The notes under the pieces: model-generated
Databases searched by the model: none
Told to the model about the DNA's origin: nothing
What the model saw: only the letters and a program-made list of their open reading frames with translations
Part shown: piece after piece, positions 10,698-22,740 of the stretch
Position numbering within the stretch: position 1 is the first letter of the stretch
How the letters are laid out: each line of letters begins with the position of its first letter
Position numbers and translations under genes: made by a program
From: Chara braunii
Lineage: Eukaryota > Streptophyta > Charophyceae > Charales > Characeae
Assembly (NCBI GenBank): GCA_003427395.1
Contig: BFEA01000006.1
Span: 4,254,354 to 4,318,353 of the forward strand
DNA: 64,000 bases
Direction of reading: 5' to 3'

Positions 10698-11646
10698 TCA
10701 GTCCGTAACAATCACAAAGTTTGTTGGAAGGAAGGGGACCTCAAAGCATTTGAAAGGCCTTCTGCCCCAGGACGATTCGGCGATCCTCCATGGTTTCCAC
10801 AGAATGTCCAGGGAGTTAGTCAATTTTGAGAATGTGTTGTGCGGGTTCTGCCACAGCTGGCGGTAGGTAAGCACAATGGTTTCTTTGGCCGCCTCTGTCA
10901 AGAGGGCAAGTTTTTCTTCTGTTGCAATTTGCTTTTCTATCTGGTCTTGTAGCTCTTTTTGCAGCCTCGCACCCTCTGCTTGCAGCCTTTTCCTTTCGTC
11001 AAAGTTCTTGCCGCTTCGCTGCTGACATTTTAATATGCAATTCCGCACGTTTTTCCTCCAGCAAGAGTTATTTTTCCCTTTGGTCTTTAATGGATGCCAG
11101 TTTCGCAACGAATGTATCTCTTTCCTCCTCCGTCTCTTCAATTCGATCGCTGGAAAATACGCATATTGATCCTACCTGTCCAGCGGTTTTACCTGAAATC
11201 CTCCACCTGTCTGGCTAGTTTCTCCCCTTTCTGTCCGCCGCCTGATGAGCCTGTCGACAGCAGGTTCGTCTTCTTCTTCTATAGTTTTTAGTTATTCCTG
11301 CAATTCTTTTTCTAACTTTTCTTTCATTTCTTTTTTCATTCTCTTCCTCCATCTGTACTTTCTTCTTTATTTCTTCTTCTTCCTGTCTCTTTCTTTCTTC
11401 TTTTTCTTTCTTCTTTTCGGCCAGGCGACGATCTATTTCAGCCTGCTCTGCAGTCGAGGGCCCAGGGTTCGCAACGCCGGATCTCATCATCATCCGGGAG
11501 GTGCATGTCGTCCCGAAGGCCAGGTGAAAAAAGACTCTAAATAATGGGCCCAACAAAACTGAGAGGGCCAACAACCCGTGCACAGGATAGTCATCCATGC
11601 TGCTGACAGCACAGGAACGGCCTCCGCTGGCCCAACAAGTAGACAA
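10698..11646 (-). pseudogene. Gypsy-1 gag, N-terminal charged coiled-coil part
   Basis: From about 11496 the minus strand reads MMMRSGVANPGPSTAEQAE, then a long E/K/R-rich heptad-like region (DRRLAEKKKEKEERKRQEE, about 11440-11290). After a frame change come QAEGARLQKELQDQIEKQIA and then LTYRQLWQNPHNTFSKLT (10698-11141). The composition predicts a coiled coil, and its place just 3' of the PBS makes it the Gag N terminus. It connects in order with the capsid part at 9521 once the insertion at 9540-10694 is discounted. Two or more frame breaks. Confidence 0.6.
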
Positions 11647-12452
11647 CCCCCGTACTATACGAACCTTATGTGGATGGGATCTGCCTTGTTTTTTTTTTTG
11701 TTTTTTTTTTTTTTACACTCTGGATATCGCTGCTTCAGGAATAACGAATTTCAGAGAATATACAACTTTTATAACTTCAATATACAATAGGACCCTTTTT
11801 TTTTTTCTCGCTGTCTGTGTCCCACTTGATTACCATCTATTTCTCTCTCCTTTTGGTCTGGTTTTGTCTTTTTTTTTTTTTTTAACTCTTGTTTGTCTGT
11901 CCTCCTGCGCAGGGAATAGGTGGAGTGTTCTCTATGTTAGAGGCCCCGGATGATATCTTGTTTGCAACTTGACGTAGCAATCTGCCTCAACCCCCAACTA
12001 TCTCCTATCTTTACTAATTTCTTTAGAGCAGATGTCAGACCAGATATCGGGACAACAGGACCAGACAAGGACTCTGACCAGCTCTCAACTCTGACGTGCC
12101 CAGACAATTGAGTCCTGACCTTCAGACCAGACTAGACCAAACAGCAGCAGCGACCACCAAAGATGAGGGGAAGTAGAGGTACTCGACACACACTCTGCAT
12201 GCAGCCAGGTAAGGGGTAAGAAGTTCTTCTCTCTTCTGAAGTCGTCGACGAAGTCTCCTCGATCGGTCCACACTCCACACTCCACACGCAGGTAAGATCT
12301 CCTCCTTAGCCCCTTCCTCTTCGGCTTTCTACTCCCTCCTAATCCCAACCACCTCTCTTCTCACACTTCCACCATAGCCAGCATCTTCAAGCCAGCATAT
12401 CCTCCTCGCCGGCTTTACTCATGCCAGCACTTCAGTGAGCGCAACAAGTTCT
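11647..12452 (-). other. Untranslated leader of Gypsy-1
   Basis: Sequence between the PBS and the start of gag, without a coding family. T runs occur at 11691-11714 and 11797-11808. Compatible with a 5' leader that would carry packaging signals; none can be named. Confidence 0.5.
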
Positions 12453-12464
12453 GCTCCGATACCA
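12453..12464 (-). other. Primer-binding site of Gypsy-1
   Basis: The minus strand reads TGGTATCGGAGC. It differs at one position from TGGTATCAGAGC, the complement of the 3' end of plant initiator tRNA-Met, and sits 3 bases inside the 5' LTR (12468). Confidence 0.85.
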
Positions 12465-12467
12465 AAT

Positions 12468-13535
12468 TGCAAGGAACCTGACTGTTCATAGCTTGCTGGA
12501 GTGTATCTCATTGCATGCATAAATGTCATCATACAAATAGAGAAACTTCACATGAGATGACAACCAGATAGCGCAGCTCATATTATTACAACAACATTAC
12601 ACAAAGAGTATCTCGAGTCCAAGAGTTCAGCGCCAACAGAGTACAAGTCTCCTTCGTTCCATGCTCAATATAGGGCCTGGCTCAGCCAGCGTCTGCCCTC
12701 AGATCACAGGTATGGTGCCAACAGGTAAGTATGTCTCTCTCTCTCTCTCTCTCTCACGAGATCCCTGTCTTGGTTCCCTTGTCTCACTCTGCATGCTCAC
12801 TCCCTACTTATAAGGATCTACTCTGAATGCTACTCACTGATGTCTACTACTAACCCTACTACTTCTACTAATAATGCTGGCGCAGCTATGCCTGCTTCTG
12901 CCAGTCAGCGCCCAACCTCTTCTTCTCCTGCTTGCGCAGCTTCCAGCCAGCGCATTCTCCCTGCATGCTAACGCACAAGTGCTTCAGCACTTCCACACAT
13001 CAATGCCAGTGGAGATCTGTCGTGTGGGGAGGCTGGCCTAGTCTCTTATAATGCTGGCCTCCCTTCACGAGGTCTGAATCAATCTTCCTTGGGTCTTTCC
13101 CCAGTCCCAGACCACTGCAGAATATGTCCCAGTACCTTTCCTTCAGGGTCTGCACTGCTGCGGCCTTTAGGCCAGAATTTTGGACTTTGGGTCTGAATCT
13201 GGACTGCCTATTGGACTTGGACTGGGACTCTACCTTACTGACTTCCATTCGAACAGACACAACTTCTGCACGAATAAACACATCTACTGCACGAACAGAC
13301 ATGACTTGCACAGCCCCCTGGACGAACAGACGTGACTCTCACAATTGAATGCTGCAACTGTTCGTCCTGGGGCACGACTGTGACCTTTGACACGACTCCT
13401 CACTTCAGTTAGGATATGACTTTTGACCCAGAGAACATGTCTTTTGATCTGCTTTTCACGAATTGAGTTCTGGCCGAGCGGGCCCCATTATGCTGCGTTC
13501 GTCATTCAGGGTCTGAACGGGTAAAGGCCCTTTTA
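12468..13535 (-). repeat. 5' LTR of Gypsy-1
   Basis: A near-identical partner of 5500-6614 with small indels (for example at the CT run near 12735). It is followed inward on the minus strand by the PBS, which fixes it as the 5' LTR. Confidence 0.85.
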
Positions 13536-13969
13536 TTATATTTTGGGCCTGGAATTTACCCAGGGCCAAAATTTATCAATTTATCGGTGGAGTGTGAGCA
13601 GCGGCGGAGGACGTCAAGGCTACGCTGGTAGAGGTACCGACAAACTTAATTACGGCAGGTTGCTTTTCCCACTTTGTGGCGATATGCTGCCGAAACTTTT
13701 CGAAGTCGACAAACATACTTTTTGTAGCATTATGCTGTGAAAATTATGGCTTGTCAAGTGGCACTAAGTGGAGGGGAGGTTCTGGTTTTTTTATGCATGA
13801 TGGGGCTCACCGTCAACGTCATCTGAGGGGTGAACTGCGATGGAACAGTTGTGGTGGCACGACAAGCGGCGAGGTCCGTATTTTTTTACTTGGTGCTGGT
13901 GAATTTTGTGAGGTGTAGTGGAGGTGCCGATGTTGCCCCGCGTGCTTGACCAGGTCCGCCAGTACACGG
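13536..13969. other. No gene recognised
   Basis: Flank of Gypsy-1. Short open frames with no family resemblance. Confidence 0.5.
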
Positions 13970-14222
13970 CCCCAGGCTTGCTGAAAAGAAAACTCATCAT
14001 GTACAAAATTTTTCAGAGGCCCAGCACGACAATTAAATCCAATTGGTGGCGGGCGGCCTCCGAAAAGGGCCCGCTGCCGATAGCTGCATGTACACGACCC
14101 CAGACTTGCTGAAAAAAAAACTCGTCGACTAAAAAACTTTCGGAGGCCCAGCACCGTAGATAAATCCTATCGGTGGCCGGCGGCCTCTGAAAAAAACATG
14201 CGGCCGATAGCTGGATGTACTA
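13970..14222 (+). repeat. Two-copy tandem repeat, about 130 bp
   Basis: ACTTGCTGAAAA, a TTTTTCAGAGGCCCAGCAC-like stretch, GGTGGCGGGCGGCCTC and CCGATAGCTGCATGTAC at 13970-14105 recur, diverged, at 14106-14222. Confidence 0.75.
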
Positions 14223-14429
14223 GTGGTTTAAGGTTGAACGGCACACTGTTTTTTTTTTTTTGTTTACATGAGCTGGTGGCAGTGGGACCATTGAAACCAT
14301 TGGGACCAATGGGAGTGTGTGAGCTAGATTGGTGGTGCGGGCGGAATTGGTATTTTGAGTACTTATGTTTTTTAGAAGGGTAATGGAAGCAGTTTTGGCG
14401 GGCGGTGTCGTCTTGTGCTGGAAAAGGCA

Positions 14430-15020
14430 ATGTGGGACCACCTGGGACCGTTGTGCCCAGTTGGAGCTAGTGCGAGACCGACATTTTTTTTTTCCGCAAC
14501 GTGTGCGGCTTAGAGTGCGCGCTTTTTGAGTGTGCCACGGAAGGGGCACATGAGCGGGAATCGGATTGGGACAGTTTTGTTGACCTGAGATTTGGGTTAG
14601 GGATTGCGGTTTCTTCGTTTGATGCCGTTTATTGGTCTGTGCAACATATCGGCATCAAGGTCGTGGCAAACACCCTCACAAGGGTGTTCGCCGTGCTTTA
14701 TATAGGTCACAAAGAGTGGGGCCGTGATTACCACCTGGGACCGTCCGAGACCAGTTGGAGCTAGTGCAAGACTGGCATTTTTTTTTTTTGGAACGTGTGC
14801 GGCTTAGCGTGCGCGCTTTTTGAGTGTGCCACGTGCGGGGCACATGAGCGGGAATCAGATTGGGACTATTTTGTTGACCTGAGATCTAGGTTAGGGATTG
14901 CAGTTTCTTCCTTTGGTGCCGCCGATTGGTCTGTGCAACATATCGGCACCACTGTCGTGGCAAACATCCTTACAAGGGTGTTCGCTATGCTTTTTGCAGG
15001 TCAAAAAGAGTGCGGCCGTG
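14430..15020 (+). repeat. Two-copy tandem repeat, 294-bp period, with TATA-like site
   Basis: GTGTGCGGCTTAG at 14501 and 14795 marks two units about 85-90% alike by eye. Each has ACCACCTGGGACCG or a similar word, a T run, GGGGCACATGAGCGGGAATC and an AACACCCTCACAAGGGTGTT inverted repeat. The first unit carries TTTATATAGG (about 14698), like a promoter TATA box. The frame is open in both units (MCGLECALFECAT and MCGLACALFECAT), probably as a consequence of the duplication. The units may be fragments of an LTR. Confidence 0.75.
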
Positions 15021-16169
15021 ATTACCTCAAGGGCACCAGCGCGTCAGATTTCACCTGGATCTGCGCCGATCTGAGCCAAGGCAAAGGATTTAAAGCACGG
15101 AAGGCGGGCATGGGGAGCTCAGCTTGAAGGGAGCAGGGGTATGAAGCGAACGAGAAAGAAAGAGCGAAGGCAACAACGAGCAGAGAAGAACAAGAACAGA
15201 CGGAGAAGGGGAGCAAAAACGAGTGAAGAGCTGAGCGAATCTGAACGTGCGTATTGACCACGTGCATAACAAATAAGCAATTGAGCGAGCTATAAGGGGC
15301 AGCAATGGGATATGGCGGTGCATCTTTCCACGCTCTAGCGAAAAATTCAGCCTCGCTTTGCATCGTCAGGATTGCGATTCACCGCGATCTTTGGGCCCGT
15401 GGTCAGGTTCCCCGTCTTCTTTGGGCTGCGATCATAGTCCCCTTACTCCTCGAGATCAGGCCACCTGTAGGCATGCTCTTCAGGAGCTCAGTCTATCCCG
15501 ATGTGAGTGAATCGGGCTGCGGCGATAGCCCACGGTACACCCGATTTCCCTCTGATTCCCAAGTTTGTCTTTTCTCCTGCTATCAGCGCGGATCTGGACG
15601 CCATTGCATCCGAGTGTTTTTGTCCGAGTGTAACAAAGGACATTGGCGGGAAGCAAAGCTAAGTAGAAGGAAAGGGGAAGACTGAGTGAGAGATGGTAGC
15701 GGGGCCGTGGGAAAGAGCGACGAAGAAGTGGGTGAGCGAGGCAGGAGTGAAACAACGGGTACTAGGAAGTTGGCCTACCTGATGTCAAGGGATCCCAACT
15801 GCTAAGGGGTGCATGTGCCCGTATTCCAACGGAAGATTCACTCTCATTTTGCGCATTTGCTGAGTAGCGGAGCAAGCCCCATTAGCCGCGCATGTCCATT
15901 CATCAGCGGGGTCATCGTCTTGAGTTTATTGGTGCCCGCCATCACAGTCGTCACCTCAAGGACAATTGCCGCCCTGCTGATACTGTGTCAATCGTGCTCA
16001 TCGAGATCCCGGTGGAGACTGTGCTGCTACTCGTCTTCACCTACACTATCGTGGCCGCTCGTCCCTTGTTGTGGTACGCACGAGGACCAACCCCATCATT
16101 TCATCTTGGTGGCAGCTCCTATATGGTGGCCCCCCGCGACATGCATGTTTCACTTAGTTCTAGCAGAAG
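15021..16169. other. No gene recognised
   Basis: Purine-rich stretches (15128-15240, 15650-15750) and short open frames without family resemblance. CCTACCTGATGTCAAGGGAT (about 15775) resembles words near 28040, so diverged copies of one element may lie in both places. Confidence 0.45.
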
Positions 16170-18500
16170 ATTCGTTCCAACACCTCAGGATCTTGGTCAC
16201 AGCGATCGTGCTCATTCAAATCGCCGCTCACAGTGTCCGAAGCGGTGGTTATTGTGCTCGCTTTCAAGCTCATCATGGAGGTAGAACTGAGGACAGGTGC
16301 ATTAAGTGAAGCAGAGCTGAGCTAACGACATGAGGAACAAGAAACCGAGAAAGAGAGAGATGAAGAGAGCGGGAACGGTAAGGGGCGACTTACCTCCTAA
16401 CGGTTGTGCTAACATGCTGTGGCACGAGGTTGCACAATTGTTCAATAAACTGCAAGCTCGAGCATAGCAAGGATTGACATATTGAGAGCTCTTCCTGGAT
16501 TCTATGGGTGTGGTGCATGATCCTTCCTAGTTGGTGGAATGGTTGGTTTGAACGAGGGTGGACAGCCTGAGAGTTCATTCGACTTGCCACTGTGGCACTG
16601 TGTTCGAAGATCTGCTGCTGCTGTGTTCTCTACCAACACTGCTGCTGTTTCTGAGTACCGCTGTTTTTTAGCAATTGAGTGTGGTTACTACTACGAATCG
16701 GATTGCTGTGCCATGAACCGAATCTGGAGGAACACTTGTCAAGCGTCGAAGTACAAGATAACTCAGCGCTGAATAATGTCTCCATTAATCATGAAATGTG
16801 ATCCGTGATACAATGTCTCGTAACCAGTGAACGAAGAAGAAGTGGGGGAGAATAGACTTAGAGGGTGGAAGAGTAAGTATCCATCAATGACCACAAAGAT
16901 AGTGGCCCCTCGATTACCTCTCCTATCCTGGCCTCCCTCGCCTCCACGTCAGCAAACGGTGTCCAAGAAACTAGTCTAACAGGGCCTGATCACATCATAG
17001 TGCCACGTGGCATAGGTCTCCCATGAAGACGTCTCAACAGTGCGCAATGTCGACATCAGCAACAGGTAAGTATCCTCTCTCTCAATCAATCCACAGATCC
17101 CGATCTCCCTCCTTCTCGCGTCCAACTCAGCAATGAAGACAGTGTGGCAAATGCCACGTCATCATCGTCGAAGACAACGTGGCATGCGCCACATCAGCAA
17201 TGTAGACAGCGTGGCATGCACCACGTCAGCAATGTAGCCAGCGTGGCATGCACCATGTTAGCAAGCACCAAGACAGTTGGCGGCAGAGCAAGAAGGCGCC
17301 AACACGCGTGCAGCAGTCTCGTGTCATCGTCGCAAAGTGCCAGCGTACAGCCAGCGTCAAGCCAACGTTAATTCGTTCCAACACCTTGGCATCTTGGTCA
17401 GAGCGATCGTGCTTGTTCAAATCGCCGCTCACAATGGCGGTTATTGTGCTCGTAGAACTGAGGATAGGTGCGTTAAGTGAAGCAGAGTTGGGCTAACGAC
17501 AGGAGGAACAGGAAACCGAGAAAGAGAGAGAGGAAGAGAGCGGGAAAGGAAAGGGACGATTTACCTCCTGACGGTTGTGCTCACATGACTGTGGCACGAG
17601 GTTGCACGACTGTTCAATAAACTGCAAGCTCCAGCATGACAAGGATTGACACATTGAGAGCGCTTTCTTGATTCTATGGGCGGTGGTGCATGACCCTTCC
17701 TAGTTGGTGGAATGGTTGGTTTGAACAAGGGTGGACAGCCTGAGAGTTCCTTCGACTTGCCACTACGACACTGTGTTCGAAGATCTGCTTCTGATGTGTC
17801 CTCAACCAACACCGCTGATGTGTAGCCTGAGAGTTCCTTCGACTTGCCACAACGACACTGTGGTTACTACTGCAAAGCGGATTGCTGTGCAATGAGCCCA
17901 GTCTGGAGGAACGCTCTTCAAGTGTCGAAGTACAAGATAACTCAGCATTGAATAATGTCTCCAATAATCATGAAATGTGATCCGTGATACAATATCTCGT
18001 AACCAGTGGAAGAAGAAGACGTGGGGGAGAATAGACTTGGGTGGAAGAGTAAATACCCATCAATGACCACAAAGATAGTAGCCCCTCGATTCCCTCTCCT
18101 TCTTCAGGCCTCCCCTCGCCTCCATGTTAGCAAACAGTGTTCAAGCAACGAGCCTGACAGGGCCTGATCACATCATAGTGCCACGTAGCACAGTTCTCCC
18201 ATGAAGGCATCTCAACAACGAGCAATGCCGACATCAGCAACAAGTATCCTCTCTCTCAATCAATCCACAGATCCCGATCTCCCTCCTTGTCGCGTCCAAC
18301 TCAGCAATGAAGACAGTGTGGCAAATGCCACGTTAGCATCGTCGAAGACAGCGTGGCATGCGCCACGTCAGCAAGCACCAAGACAGCTGGCGCCAAAGCA
18401 AAAAGGTGCCAGCACACGTGCAGCAGTCTCGCGTCATCATCGCACGGTGCCAGCGTCAAGCCGGTGTCCAGCCAGCGTCAAGCCAGCAAGGCAAGACTGC
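16170..18500 (+). repeat. Tandem duplication of about 1.2 kb
   Basis: ATTCGTTCCAACACCT at 16170 and 17371 begins two copies of the same segment. Each contains ATCGCCGCTCAC, GGTTATTGTGCTCG, AAACCGAGAAAGAGAGAG, CTAGTTGGTGGAATGGTTGG, and then the left end of an LTR. The first copy ends inside the LTR at about 17370; the second runs through the whole LTR. Because the LTR-flank junction itself is duplicated, the duplication followed the LTR insertion. Confidence 0.85.
16709..17370 (-). repeat. Truncated LTR (Gypsy-2 family)
   Basis: TGCCATGAACCGAATCTGGA onward matches the LTR at 17888 and the LTR at 35441. It is cut off at the duplication breakpoint. It contains several CCACGTCAG / CCACATCAG words (17150-17270). 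Confidence 0.75.
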
Positions 18501-18874
18501 ATGTTGACTCCCGGAGGCAGGGGCCTTTAGTAGTGTTGACGAGGTTGACCTGCCTCTTGTCTCCCACCCACGGTGGCTCAAATTGACTCACAACCTACGG
18601 CCTGGATCTCGTACAGTTACAGACTTCCACTTGGTCCGGATGCGGTCGGGGTACCTGCATACAAACAAGTGTGTCTGACTGGCAGGTTGGGTTGGGTTCA
18701 TGCAGACTTTGATTGGAGAGCTCGTACAGTTGACTTTCGGTCAATTGTCGGGCGCAGGGCCCCTGAACTCAACATTTGGGATCCTCGCTCTTGACAATGC
18801 GGCCTAGGGCCGACGTCGAACCTACGGGTGGCCCCTTAGACAGTCAATCAGGCATATTGAAGTGGGTTATTGCA
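17888..18874 (-). repeat. 3' LTR of Gypsy-2
   Basis: Runs from TGCAATGAGCCCAGTCTGG to GGGTTATTGCA, so TG...CA-bounded. The interior to its right begins with a purine-rich stretch on the minus strand (GGGCCGGCAGGAA, 18875-18887), the polypurine-tract position, followed by Gypsy pol. It is about 80% like the LTR at 35441-36483 by eye. Confidence 0.75.
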
Positions 18875-19029
18875 TTCCTGCCGGCCCAAGTTTTGAGTTT
18901 CATCGTAGAAATACATTGACTTCCTTTTAGTCTACGATCATATGCAGCAATAATATTAGGAGCAGTAGGTAATTGTCCTTTCTTACTAAACCATCTAGCT
19001 TCAGACGGAGGTTGACTTGAACTTTACCT

Positions 19030-21325
19030 TGAACTAGTTCAACGGTCTTCCTCTGCCACCTGTAGAGAAGTACCCACGTTCCAGTATCTTCTCAACTTCC
19101 CAGCCACCATCCATCGAAGGTGGAAACATAAATGGCCTGTTGGGGAATTCATGTCCTTCTACATATGGCATGAGTTTAGACAAGTGAAACACGGGATAGG
19201 TCTTGAGGTGTGGGGGTACGTCAATTTTATAAGAGGGTTCATCTGCATCCCCAATCACCTTGAGAACTTCCTAGGGTCCGTAGTAGTTGGGCAACAGTTT
19301 CTCAGACACGTTTTCTTCCAAGGAAAATTCTTTAGACTTTACCCATACAAGATCACCTTCTTGGAATTGCAATGGCCGACGATCCTTGTTGGCCTGCTCA
19401 ATCATCTGCAATTGGGCTTTCTGCATATTTTCCTTGAATTTCTTTATTTCTTCATATAAAACTGTGAATTCTCGAGTGCCTAGGGGTAGCCTTTGAATCT
19501 GGTCCCGGGTTAGAGCATCAATGGGACACCGAGGCTTCCAACTTTTATGCAATGTGCATTTGGTGTTCTCCCTGTAACAGTATGTATGCTATTATTATAG
19601 GCACTTGCAATCTTAGGTAAGTTCTCATCCCAATCTATTTGATCGGGTCGTACATACATGCACAAAAGTTGGTGACATAGACGATTCATCTGTTCAGTTT
19701 AGCCATTCATTTCAGGGCGTCTACCTGACAACATGGTCAACCTAGTGCCATAGGCTTCCATCAACTTTTGCCACAGTAGACTGATGAACCGTACATTCCT
19801 TTCAGAGACAAGTGTTTTTGAAAATCCATATTCCGAAACCCATCGCATCTTGAACTTTTGGATGACAAGTTTCGTCTTAGCTTCAGCACGCAAAGGAATG
19901 AACATAACATACTTTGAGAATCAATCGACAATGACCATTACCTGACTATTGCCATTTCGACTCTTAGTGAGACTCATGAAGTCCATTGAGATAGACTCAC
20001 CTGACTCTCCTGTAATAGGTAGTAGTCTCAGTAGTCCCAATCGATTCTCGTGAGAGGGCTTGTTCCGTTCGCACACATGTTAGCACATCCTCCTTCATTC
20101 CTTTCCATTCAAAGCGTTCTCTAACATTTGCATACGTCTTCTTGAAACCGAAGTGTCCTTCAATGTCATGACATTCCCCAATAACCATACTCTTAATTGG
20201 TTCTTTATGTGGAATGCACAGTCTTTCTTTACTCTTATCAACAAAGAAGAGTAAGTCGTCACTCATTCGATATTCAGGGAATGGTTCAAGGTTTCGTTGT
20301 AGGGTCCCAATGATAGGGCTCCATATCGGATCATCTGCATAACCCTTGAGGATTTGCTCTTTCGGTTCATTCCCAATATCAAGATAGGAGACAATTGTTC
20401 CAAAGAAATCATCACGCGTGGACAACGCATCCGCAACCACATTAGACTTTTTTTTAATGGTGTTCAGTTCAAAGTCAAATGTGTCCATGAAAGAGTACCA
20501 TCTAACTAACTTGTCACAGAGTCGAGGTTGGGTTTTGATCCACTTCAATATAGAATGGTCTATATAGACAGTAAAGTGTCTCCCTAGCAAGTAGTGCCTC
20601 CTTGTGTTTAGTGCAACAGCCAAGGCATACAATTCCCTTTCGTAAGTGGAGTTTGCCACTTTCTCAGACAGAAGCCTCTTGGACATAAACACTATGGGTC
20701 GATATCCCTTATCGTCGTCCTGTTGTAGCAAAACCCGAATCTCGTACTGACTTGCGTCAGTGGTGACAATGAAAGAGAGAGACGGTTCAACAATCTTCAA
20801 GACAAGATAGTGAGTCAGTACATGTTTCAACTTTTTAAACGAAGACTCATAATCTTTGTCCCATGACCAAGGTTTTTTTTCTTCAGAAGTCTTCTCATAG
20901 GAGCAACTATCAAAGAGAAGTTACTTACGAATCAAAGAGAAGTTCCTTACGAACTTCCTATAATAACTAGCAAGTTTTAGAAAAGATATGAGTCCAGTTA
21001 CAATCTTAGGCCAGGCCTTAATCCCTCTTCGTTTACTGTATGTCTTAAGTATAGTACCTCAGGCTTAGCAAACTCAGATTTCTTTGGATTTAGTTTAAAG
21101 TTGTCTTCGCGCAACTTTTGAAGTACCATCCGTAGGTGTTTCTCATGGTCTTCTAGTGTCTTACTGTACACGAGAATGTAGTCGAGATATACCACTACGA
21201 ACTGGTCCAACCATTGTCTAAACAACTCATTCATAAACCTTTGAAAAGTCGCAAATGCATTCGTCAATCGGAAAGGCATAACAATGAACTCAATAGTGTT
21301 CATACCTCATTCGGAAAGTCATCTT
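19030..21325 (-). pseudogene. Gypsy-2 pol: RT end, RNase H, integrase
   Basis: Domains in order down the minus strand. The RT C-terminal half (21303-20998) has MPFRLTNAFATFQRFMN and YLDYILVYS, with the catalytic YLDD changed to YLDY. RNase H (20830-20400) has VTTDASQYEIRVLLQQDD, STYERELYALAVALNTRRHY and NVVADALSTRDD. The integrase zinc region (about 20200-20060) has CHDIEGHFGFKKTY. Integrase core pieces follow (19905-19699, MRWVSEYGFSKTLVSERNVR). The C-terminal domain (19552-19034) has GDLVWVKSKEFSLEENVSEK and PVFHLSKLMPY. Stops and frame changes separate the blocks. The element is cut on the right at about 21325, where an oppositely oriented Gypsy piece begins. Confidence 0.85.
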
Positions 21326-21330
21326 GTGTT

Positions 21331-21870
21331 AATCTTCAGGAGCCACCTCGATCTGGTGGTACCCCGACTTCGGATCTTATGGACTCGTATGACCTCCGAA
21401 GGAAACTGAAGGAGGATCTGGTCGAACACAATGCCAAGGATCCGAACCTTAGCTCCATCCTTGAGAAGCTCAAGGCCGACCCTAATAGTCCGCCTGATTT
21501 TCACGAGTGCGAGGGTCTTGTATTTCGCCGATATGGGAAGTTTTATCGTTTGTGTGTACCCAACCATGCGCCTTGCATGACTCATTTCTTGGATTTGGCA
21601 CATGGTCGGAGTGGACACTTCGGCTTTGAGAAGACTTATGGAAGTTTTTTGCAGCAGTTTGATTGGCCGAGAATGCAGGGATCTACTCAGAAATTTATTG
21701 TTGAATGTAAAGTCTGTCAAAGAACCAAGGTCCATAGGCATAAGCCTTATGGCCTTCTGAAACCCCTCCCAATCCCTGATGGGCCCGGTAAGTCGGTCTC
21801 TACCGATTTCAGGGACATGGGGAAGGTGAGCGAGGGAGGATATTCACAAGTCATGGTCATTGTGGATCGT
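21331..21870 (+). pseudogene. Gypsy-3 integrase N-terminal fragment
   Basis: An open frame on the plus strand carries the integrase H2C2 zinc-binding module (HGRSGHFGFEKTY, then CKVCQRTK), the linker LLKPLPIPDGPGKSVSTDF and the first strand of the catalytic core (YSQVMVIVDR). Homology stops abruptly at about 21870. A different Gypsy lineage from the minus-strand piece to its left. Confidence 0.85.
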
Positions 21871-22740
21871 TGCCGGTGCGAATACCCTTACAAGGGTATC
21901 GCGCGAGGTGTGGCTGGGTCTGTGATTTACGTTGATTGAATGGTTGATTAGAGTAGAGAGTGTGTGGGCGCGCAGACTTAAGGCGCGCGCCATTTCTTTC
22001 GCTTTTTGATGATTATGGGAACCGACGTTGATCGTCGGCCATGCCTTTTTGTCTAACTAAACTAAGATTAAGGAAATTTTGCCTTTTGATTGAGGCGCTT
22101 ACCGGTGACTCGTGCGTAAGAGCGAAGGGCGGCATCAACAACAGTGTGATGTTGAAAACGCATCGATAGATCCTCGCGTTGCGTAGTATCGGTTTATATA
22201 AGTGTCTGCCAACACTAGACCCAATCTTGGGTCTAGCATTATTGGTTGCAGCATCGAATTTTCATCAGAAAGGTTCAGGGATAGAGACCGGCAAGCGGTG
22301 GTGTTGGAGCATCGGAGCAACGCAGAGGGAACCAAGGGGTTGAGGGCACGAAGAGGCTATCCCCCATGGTTTTATAGGGATTTTTCCTTCGCCGTGCGGT
22401 TCTTCCTTTTAGCTTTTATTATTATTATTATTATTATTATTTTAGTTTTGGTATTCCTTTCGGACCGGACGCAGCGTCGGAACAGAAGAGTTCGACGAGC
22501 ATGCAAGCCAGTGAGTAGTTTGCGTGTGCGCGTGCCCGTTAGGACGTGAAAGATGGCGGACCACGCGCCGGGGCGGGCCGTGGACTGCAAGGACCAAACG
22601 CACGGAGCCTTCCCCTACTTCACTCATCAAAGTTTTCAATCAAGTATTTACTACTACCACCAAGATTCGTGCCAAGGACCCGCATCACCAAAGATTACGT
22701 TCTAGGCACTATCTGCCTCAGGGCTGATTGATCCGACAGA
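21871..22740 (+). other. LTR-like or promoter-like stretch
   Basis: Begins where Gypsy-3 is cut off, with the inverted repeat ATACCCTTACAAGGGTAT. Contains GGTTTATATAAGTG (22189), a good TATA box, the hairpin AGACCCAATCTTGGGTCT (about 22216), an (ATT)n run (22418-22441) and GGGTTCCCCAACA (22748). Compatible with a solo or truncated LTR; boundaries are not proven. Confidence 0.35.

Larger units (their letters stand above)
5500..13535 (-). mobile_element. Ty3/Gypsy LTR retrotransposon (Gypsy-1)
   Basis: Two direct repeats of about 1.1 kb (5500-6614 and 12468-13535) bound an interior that reads, on the minus strand, PBS, gag (11646 to 8276) and pol (8275 to 6654). The PBS lies just inside the right repeat, so the right repeat is the 5' LTR. 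The pol retains the end of RNase H, the integrase and a chromodomain-like tail; protease and RT are missing, gag running straight into the RNase H end near 8275. Flanks read TTAT on both sides (5496-5499 and 13536-13539), a possible 4-bp target duplication, although the outer edge of the right LTR is uncertain. The gag is split by a secondary insertion and a sequence gap. Confidence 0.85.

Noticed and set aside
10106-10711. Open frames across the N gap on both strands
   Set aside because: They consist of unknown residues from the 480-N gap.
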